A stretch of 64,000 bases of DNA from Cytophagales bacterium. GTDB taxonomy: Bacteria > Bacteroidota > Bacteroidia > Cytophagales > Microscillaceae. Below the pieces are notes generated by a model. The model was given only the letters and a program-made list of their open reading frames with translations. It searched no databases and was not told the origin of the DNA. The stretch covers positions 25,514 to 89,513 of the forward strand of contig RDZE01000024.1 of the NCBI GenBank assembly GCA_004293905.1, in the 5' to 3' direction. Both the position numbers and the translations under genes were made by a program. This document shows positions 60,496 through 64,000 of the stretch, piece by piece. Every line of letters starts with the position of its first letter. Position 1 is the stretch's first letter.

Positions 60496-63222
60496 TTATT
60501 CGGGGTAAATGACTAACTGCACAATGTTTTCTACGTTCAGATAGCGTTGTAGGGCGGTTTGTAGGGTAGTTTTTTCTAATTTTTCTATCAGTTGGCGTTT
60601 TTCTTTGGGCAGTAGTGTTTGTGTTTTTCCAAAATAATAATAAGGCATCAGTATTTGTGAATAGTAATAGGCACTGTTGTTCAATCCTTCGTTTATGTTT
60701 TGTAACTGTTTGTTTCTGATTTGGTTCATTTCTTCGTCTGTGATGCCCGTTTTTTTGATTTCTTCCAAAGTTTGGTAAAAAAGAGCCAAATACGAGGCTA
60801 TTTCTGTGGGAGATGCCCCCATTTGCAAATGAAATGCGATGGAGGGAGTTGGTATTTTCGCGGCAACGGGCTGAAAATTGAATGGATATACATTGATTCC
60901 TTTTTGGGTAAATAGTTGTTTCATTTTGAGATTGACCACTTCGGCAACGGTTTCTACCCAATATTCTTCTTGAGGGCTGTAGTTCCAATTTTGAGAAATA
61001 TAAAGGCTGGCAAAACTTCTCTCAAGGTTTTTGGCTTTGAGGTCGCGCCTGATTTCGCCTTTTGCATATTGCATTTTTAGGTCTTGGTAGGTTTCCTTGC
61101 GTTGGCTGGTAGGGAGGCTCGCGATATAGGTCTGGAGGAGTGGTTTGAGGCTATCGGGGTTGAAATTGCCAATAAACAAGAAGGTAAAATGGTTGGCATC
61201 GGCAAAGCGTTCTTTGTAAATTTGCATTGCTCTTTGGGGGTTGATGCTTTTGATTTGTGCCTCTGTAAAAATAAATTGGCTACGGGAGTGGTTTTGCAAT
61301 AAGAGTTGATTGAGGGTTTGTTGGAAAATACTAGCAGTATTTTGAGCTAATTTCTGGTGCGTTTCGAGGGTTTTTTGGATAAAATATTGATAAAAATTGC
61401 TGTCTAAGCGGGGTTGTGTAAATTTGAGGTGTAACCATTGCAAAAGGACTTCTATTTCTTTGGGTGCGCAACTGCCTGCAAAACCTTCGTCGAGTTCGCG
61501 AAGCGATGTACTTAGCTTTACTTCTCTATCGGTGAGGAAGTTACGGAGTTCGTACTCTGAAAAATTGCCTACGCTGGCATCTAATAAATATCCTGCAAAA
61601 AGGGCATTGAGGTAGTCTTTGTCGCTATAGAGTGAAGTGCCACCCATGCTGAATACGCGCATTTGCATAGGTTGGTAATCATTGGGCATAGGTTTTAGTA
61701 TCACTTTAGCACCATTGCTGAGCAAAAGTTCAATGGCTTCTGTATCGGGGTTGTAGTTTTCTTGTACTATAGTGCCTGCTTTAGGGGCTATCTCTATGAG
61801 GCTTTGGCGTTCGAGTGGATTACGATAAGGGGCTAAATCTTTGGCAAGGCTATTTTGGTATTGGGCTTTGAGTGCTTCGGGCGAAAATTCTTGCATGCTA
61901 TTGACTATCATCACTTTATCACTATTTTGCAAGCATTGGTATAGGAGGCTATTGAGTTCTTCGCGTTGCCAATTGTCTAAATAGATGCGCTTGAATTGGT
62001 ACTCAAAAGTAGGGTCTAAACAAGGGTATTTTTTGATAAAATTTGCACTGATTTTTTGAAGCCATTGCCCATGTGAAATATCAGAATAGCTAAGTTTGAG
62101 GCGGGTGGTAGCGGTAATGATTTCAGAATTTAACAATCCATATCTCTTGAAATTTTCCACCCATTCCAGAAGCATTTGTGTTCCTTTTTCAGGGTTTTGT
62201 TCGCTGAGTTGTGCCACCAGAAGCATACCATCTTTACCACTGACTAATTCGTACTGACTTAGTATAGAAACATAAGAAATGAAATCGGCTTCTATTTGGG
62301 TAAGTTGTTGAAAACGAGTTTGCATGGCTTCGCCTATGATTTGCAGATGCAAGTGTTTTTTCAAATCGCGGAGGGTATAGAGGGGCAATTCCTTGTATTT
62401 GAAAAGCAATGTAAAATCATTGTTCGTTTGTTTGCTTTGGGTATAAAAAGCAGGAGTATGCGAGGGAAGTTCGTATTTAGAGAAAATGACATTTGAATTA
62501 TTATTATTGATAAAATCCACTTCAAAATATTGTACCAATAGGTCTTCTATGCTTTTGATTTGCGCAGTGCCAAAACTCCCCACAATCACGATTGCCATTT
62601 GTTCAGGGCGGTAAGTCTGTTGATAAAATGCCTGTAGATGGGTAGGTTGTGCTGTGGAAATATCGGCTATCTCACTGCTCAAATGCGCCAAATGGGGTGC
62701 TTCGTGATAAAAACAACGTTGATAAAAATTTTGAATACCCTCTTTTTGTTGTTTTAGCATCATTTCCCTGCTTCTTTCTATGTTTTTAGCCGAAAAATCT
62801 ACTTCGCGCAGGTTTTTTCTTACTCCTTCTAAGGTTGTTTGCAGATTTTTCTGTATGGTATCTTCTAAAATATAATCGAAAAGTGTATATTCAAAATCTA
62901 CTTGTTGGTAGCGAAAATAAGCAGGCGCATTATTGGCTATCATTTGTGCCAAAAGTGCTGAGAGTCCTTTTTGGGTATCTTGCTCTTCTAAAGTACCACT
63001 TTTGAGTAAAAATCTGATTTGAATACCCTTTTCCTTAGCATTAGGGTTCGAACGGATATAATAACGCACCCTATTTTTTAGTTCCCCTTGTACCAATGCC
63101 GTATCTTCGGGCAATAGTTGGTCTAAGTTTTTAAAATCGTAGCCTTGCGCCTTTGTTGGGTAACACAAAACCCAACTTAACAAAATACATAAAAGAAATG
63201 AGAAAAATATTTTAGTTTTCAT
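60496..63222 (-). CDS. M16-family (pitrilysin-like) protein lacking the zinc-binding motif
   Basis: About 908 residues from the ATG at 63222 (MKTKIFF); the frame is open to 63432 but the extra N-terminus overlaps the rpmI gene on the other strand. A signal peptide ends near PTKAQ. Two M16-type halves: the first has RFLLKSGTLEEQDTQKGLSALLAQMIAN where active enzymes have HxxEH, so the zinc ligands are absent. The second half includes LLSNGAKVILKPMPNDYQPMQMRVFS and AGYLLDASVGNFSEYELR in pieces. It is therefore likely a pseudoenzyme, as in the non-catalytic partner of two-subunit processing proteases; no catalytic partner is adjacent. Confidence 0.85.
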   Translation of the reverse strand: MKTKIFFSFLLCILLSWVLCYPTKAQGYDFKNLDQLLPEDTALVQGELKNRVRYYIRSNPNAKEKGIQIRFLLKSGTLEEQDTQKGLSALLAQMIANNAPAYFRYQQVDFEYTLFDYILEDTIQKNLQTTLEGVRKNLREVDFSAKNIERSREMMLKQQKEGIQNFYQRCFYHEAPHLAHLSSEIADISTAQPTHLQAFYQQTYRPEQMAIVIVGSFGTAQIKSIEDLLVQYFEVDFINNNNSNVIFSKYELPSHTPAFYTQSKQTNNDFTLLFKYKELPLYTLRDLKKHLHLQIIGEAMQTRFQQLTQIEADFISYVSILSQYELVSGKDGMLLVAQLSEQNPEKGTQMLLEWVENFKRYGLLNSEIITATTRLKLSYSDISHGQWLQKISANFIKKYPCLDPTFEYQFKRIYLDNWQREELNSLLYQCLQNSDKVMIVNSMQEFSPEALKAQYQNSLAKDLAPYRNPLERQSLIEIAPKAGTIVQENYNPDTEAIELLLSNGAKVILKPMPNDYQPMQMRVFSMGGTSLYSDKDYLNALFAGYLLDASVGNFSEYELRNFLTDREVKLSTSLRELDEGFAGSCAPKEIEVLLQWLHLKFTQPRLDSNFYQYFIQKTLETHQKLAQNTASIFQQTLNQLLLQNHSRSQFIFTEAQIKSINPQRAMQIYKERFADANHFTFLFIGNFNPDSLKPLLQTYIASLPTSQRKETYQDLKMQYAKGEIRRDLKAKNLERSFASLYISQNWNYSPQEEYWVETVAEVVNLKMKQLFTQKGINVYPFNFQPVAAKIPTPSIAFHLQMGASPTEIASYLALFYQTLEEIKKTGITDEEMNQIRNKQLQNINEGLNNSAYYYSQILMPYYYFGKTQTLLPKEKRQLIEKLEKTTLQTALQRYLNVENIVQLVIYPE

Positions 63223-63223
63223 A

Positions 63224-63254
63224 TTGCAAAAATAAATAAAAAAATGTAGTTTTG
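63224..63254 (+). promoter_or_regulatory. Consensus promoter of rpmI-rplT
   Basis: TTG (63224-63226), 20-nt spacer, TAGTTTTG (63247-63254): a full match to the Bacteroidota -33/-7 consensus. The ATG follows 23 bp later. It overlaps the 5' end of the divergent M16-like gene. Confidence 0.75.
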
Positions 63255-63277
63255 CACCCCTAAAACTAATAAATACA

Positions 63278-63472
63278 ATGCCAAAGGTAAAGCGAAACTC
63301 GAGTGCCAAAAAGAGATTCAAAATCACAAGCTCAGGCAAGGTGAAAAGAAAGCATGCTTTCAAACGCCATATCTTAACTAAAAAAACGACTAAACAAAAA
63401 CGCCGTCTTACGGCTTCAGGTTTGGTAAGCAAAGCAGATATGGTTTTGGTAGCTTCTATGCTTAATCTTTAA
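63278..63472 (+). CDS. rpmI: 50S ribosomal protein L35
   Basis: 64 residues, complete. Starts [20 protein letters not shown] and has [22 protein letters not shown] in pieces, the basic L35 pattern. It is followed by rplT after 112 bp. infC, the usual upstream partner, is absent; the gene has its own promoter. Confidence 0.97.
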   Translation: MPKVKRNSSAKKRFKITSSGKVKRKHAFKRHILTKKTTKQKRRLTASGLVSKADMVLVASMLNL

Positions 63473-63584
63473 TTTTCACTTTCTCTATTCAATTTTTAAA
63501 TAATGGTTTCACTGATTTTTGTGCAGCCCTCACAAGCGTTTGAGAAAACATTCAAGCCGCCAAAAATCGTAAAAAAACAATTTT

Positions 63585-63929
63585 ATGCCACGTTCAGTCA
63601 ATCACGTAGCCTCAAAAGCAAGACGCAAACGCGTTCTTAAACTCGCCAAAGGGTACTTTGGTAGAAGAAAAAATGTATGGACAGTAGCCAAAAACGCCGT
63701 AGAGCGCGCGCTTAACTATGCCTACAGAGATAGAAAACAGAAAAAACGCCACTTCCGTCAATTATGGATTCAGCGTATCAATGCGGGCGCACGCCTTCAT
63801 GGGCTTTCTTATTCGGTATTGATGGATAAAATCCACAAAGCCAATGTACAACTTAATAGAAAAGTATTGGCTGATTTGGCTATGCATCACCCTGAGGCTT
63901 TCAAAGCAGTAGTAGAAAGTGTAAAATAA
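63585..63929 (+). CDS. rplT: 50S ribosomal protein L20
   Basis: 114 residues, complete. Starts [20 protein letters not shown], with [28 protein letters not shown] and [17 protein letters not shown] typical of L20. It binds 23S rRNA early in assembly. A strong hairpin terminator follows. Confidence 0.98.
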   Translation: MPRSVNHVASKARRKRVLKLAKGYFGRRKNVWTVAKNAVERALNYAYRDRKQKKRHFRQLWIQRINAGARLHGLSYSVLMDKIHKANVQLNRKVLADLAMHHPEAFKAVVESVK

Positions 63930-63950
63930 ACCGATTTTTATACTTCCCAC

Positions 63951-63990
63951 AAAAGCATCTATTTTGAATCACAAAGTAGATGCTTTTTTT
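63951..63990 (+). terminator. Rho-independent terminator of rpmI-rplT
   Basis: Arms AAAAGCATCTA and TAGATGCTTTT with an intervening A/T-rich loop and a T tract, 22 bp after the rplT stop. Confidence 0.85.
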
Positions 63991-64000
63991 ATGGGGTGGG

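Noticed and set aside
60496..63432. The M16-like gene starting at 63432 with a 70-residue extension.
   Set aside because: The extension overlaps rpmI on the other strand and precedes a clean signal peptide at 63222.
63503..63640. A 45-codon ATG frame (MVSLIFVQPSQAF) in the rpmI-rplT gap overlapping rplT.
   Set aside because: It overlaps the rplT start in another frame, has no recognisable features, and looks like chance.
1..64000. tRNA, rRNA, CRISPR array, prophage, insertion sequence or restriction-modification system.
   Set aside because: No cloverleaf-like sequence, regular repeat-spacer pattern, transposase, integrase or phage structural gene was seen.

Overview
The window looks like chromosomal DNA of a Bacteroidota bacterium, most likely a Cytophagales-type gliding organism. 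The evidence is AT-rich sequence, a GldB-type gliding lipoprotein, a TonB-dependent receptor with a carboxypeptidase-like N-terminus, a DUF2723/GT117 membrane glycosyltransferase, a DUF4290 protein, and promoters of the Bacteroidota form (TTG, about 20 nt, TAnnTTTG). Gene density is very high and no gene-free stretch exceeds 300 bp. I see no rRNA, tRNA, CRISPR array, prophage or insertion sequence. The genus cannot be assigned from sequence alone.

Layout. 1-19 kb is dominated by signalling. It holds a 7TM-type SpoIIE phosphatase, a GAF-SpoIIE phosphatase and two large GAF/PAS proteins with no kinase or other output domain. Interspersed are a TPR protein, a likely metal-handling operon (HYC_CC_PP protein, TonB receptor, HMA protein), an N-acetylmuramoyl-alanine amidase, an AsmA-like protein translationally coupled to a serine-hydrolase lipoprotein, and then the GT117 protein. 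22-25.5 kb is a minus-strand run: STAS-like protein, PAS histidine kinase, OmpR-type regulator, pyrB. 25.6-33.2 kb holds an unknown helical protein, TolC, TetR, a Uma2-family protein with a C-terminal frameshift, gldB, and a second histidine kinase/STAS-like pair. 33.3-35.8 kb is a plus-strand housekeeping block (purine nucleoside phosphorylase, tatA, gatA).

35.9-45.3 kb is mostly minus strand: a TPM protein, an unknown exported protein on plus, a third SpoIIE phosphatase overlapping an OppC-like permease, a small conserved protein, a GT2 glycosyltransferase, a lone transketolase C-terminal subunit, murF and fabD. 45.4-54 kb carries an FMN-dependent alpha-hydroxy-acid oxidase, a methyltransferase, a small unknown protein followed in frame by an orphan leucine-rich-repeat (LRR) tail, a large exported LRR protein, a TPR lipoprotein, a zinc-ribbon coiled-coil protein, the NAD(P)HX repair enzyme and a DUF4290 protein. 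54.7-63.4 kb is a minus-strand run: alanine dehydrogenase, a zinc-ribbon/GT61-like protein, an FkbM methyltransferase, a VWA protein, a SirB1-type transglutaminase-like protein, YraN and a degenerate M16 peptidase homologue. rpmI and rplT close the window on plus.

The most distinctive features are: (i) an LRR gene bracketed by a direct repeat 2,374 bp apart, whose upstream copy is an orphan LRR tail lying in frame behind another gene's stop codon; (ii) two separate histidine-kinase loci, each carrying a small STAS-like protein, alongside three SpoIIE phosphatases and two outputless GAF/PAS proteins; and (iii) a tight four-gene operon of SirB1-like, VWA, FkbM and zinc-ribbon/GT61-like proteins with no MoxR-type ATPase nearby. 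Each is a hypothesis from sequence reading and no database search was run.
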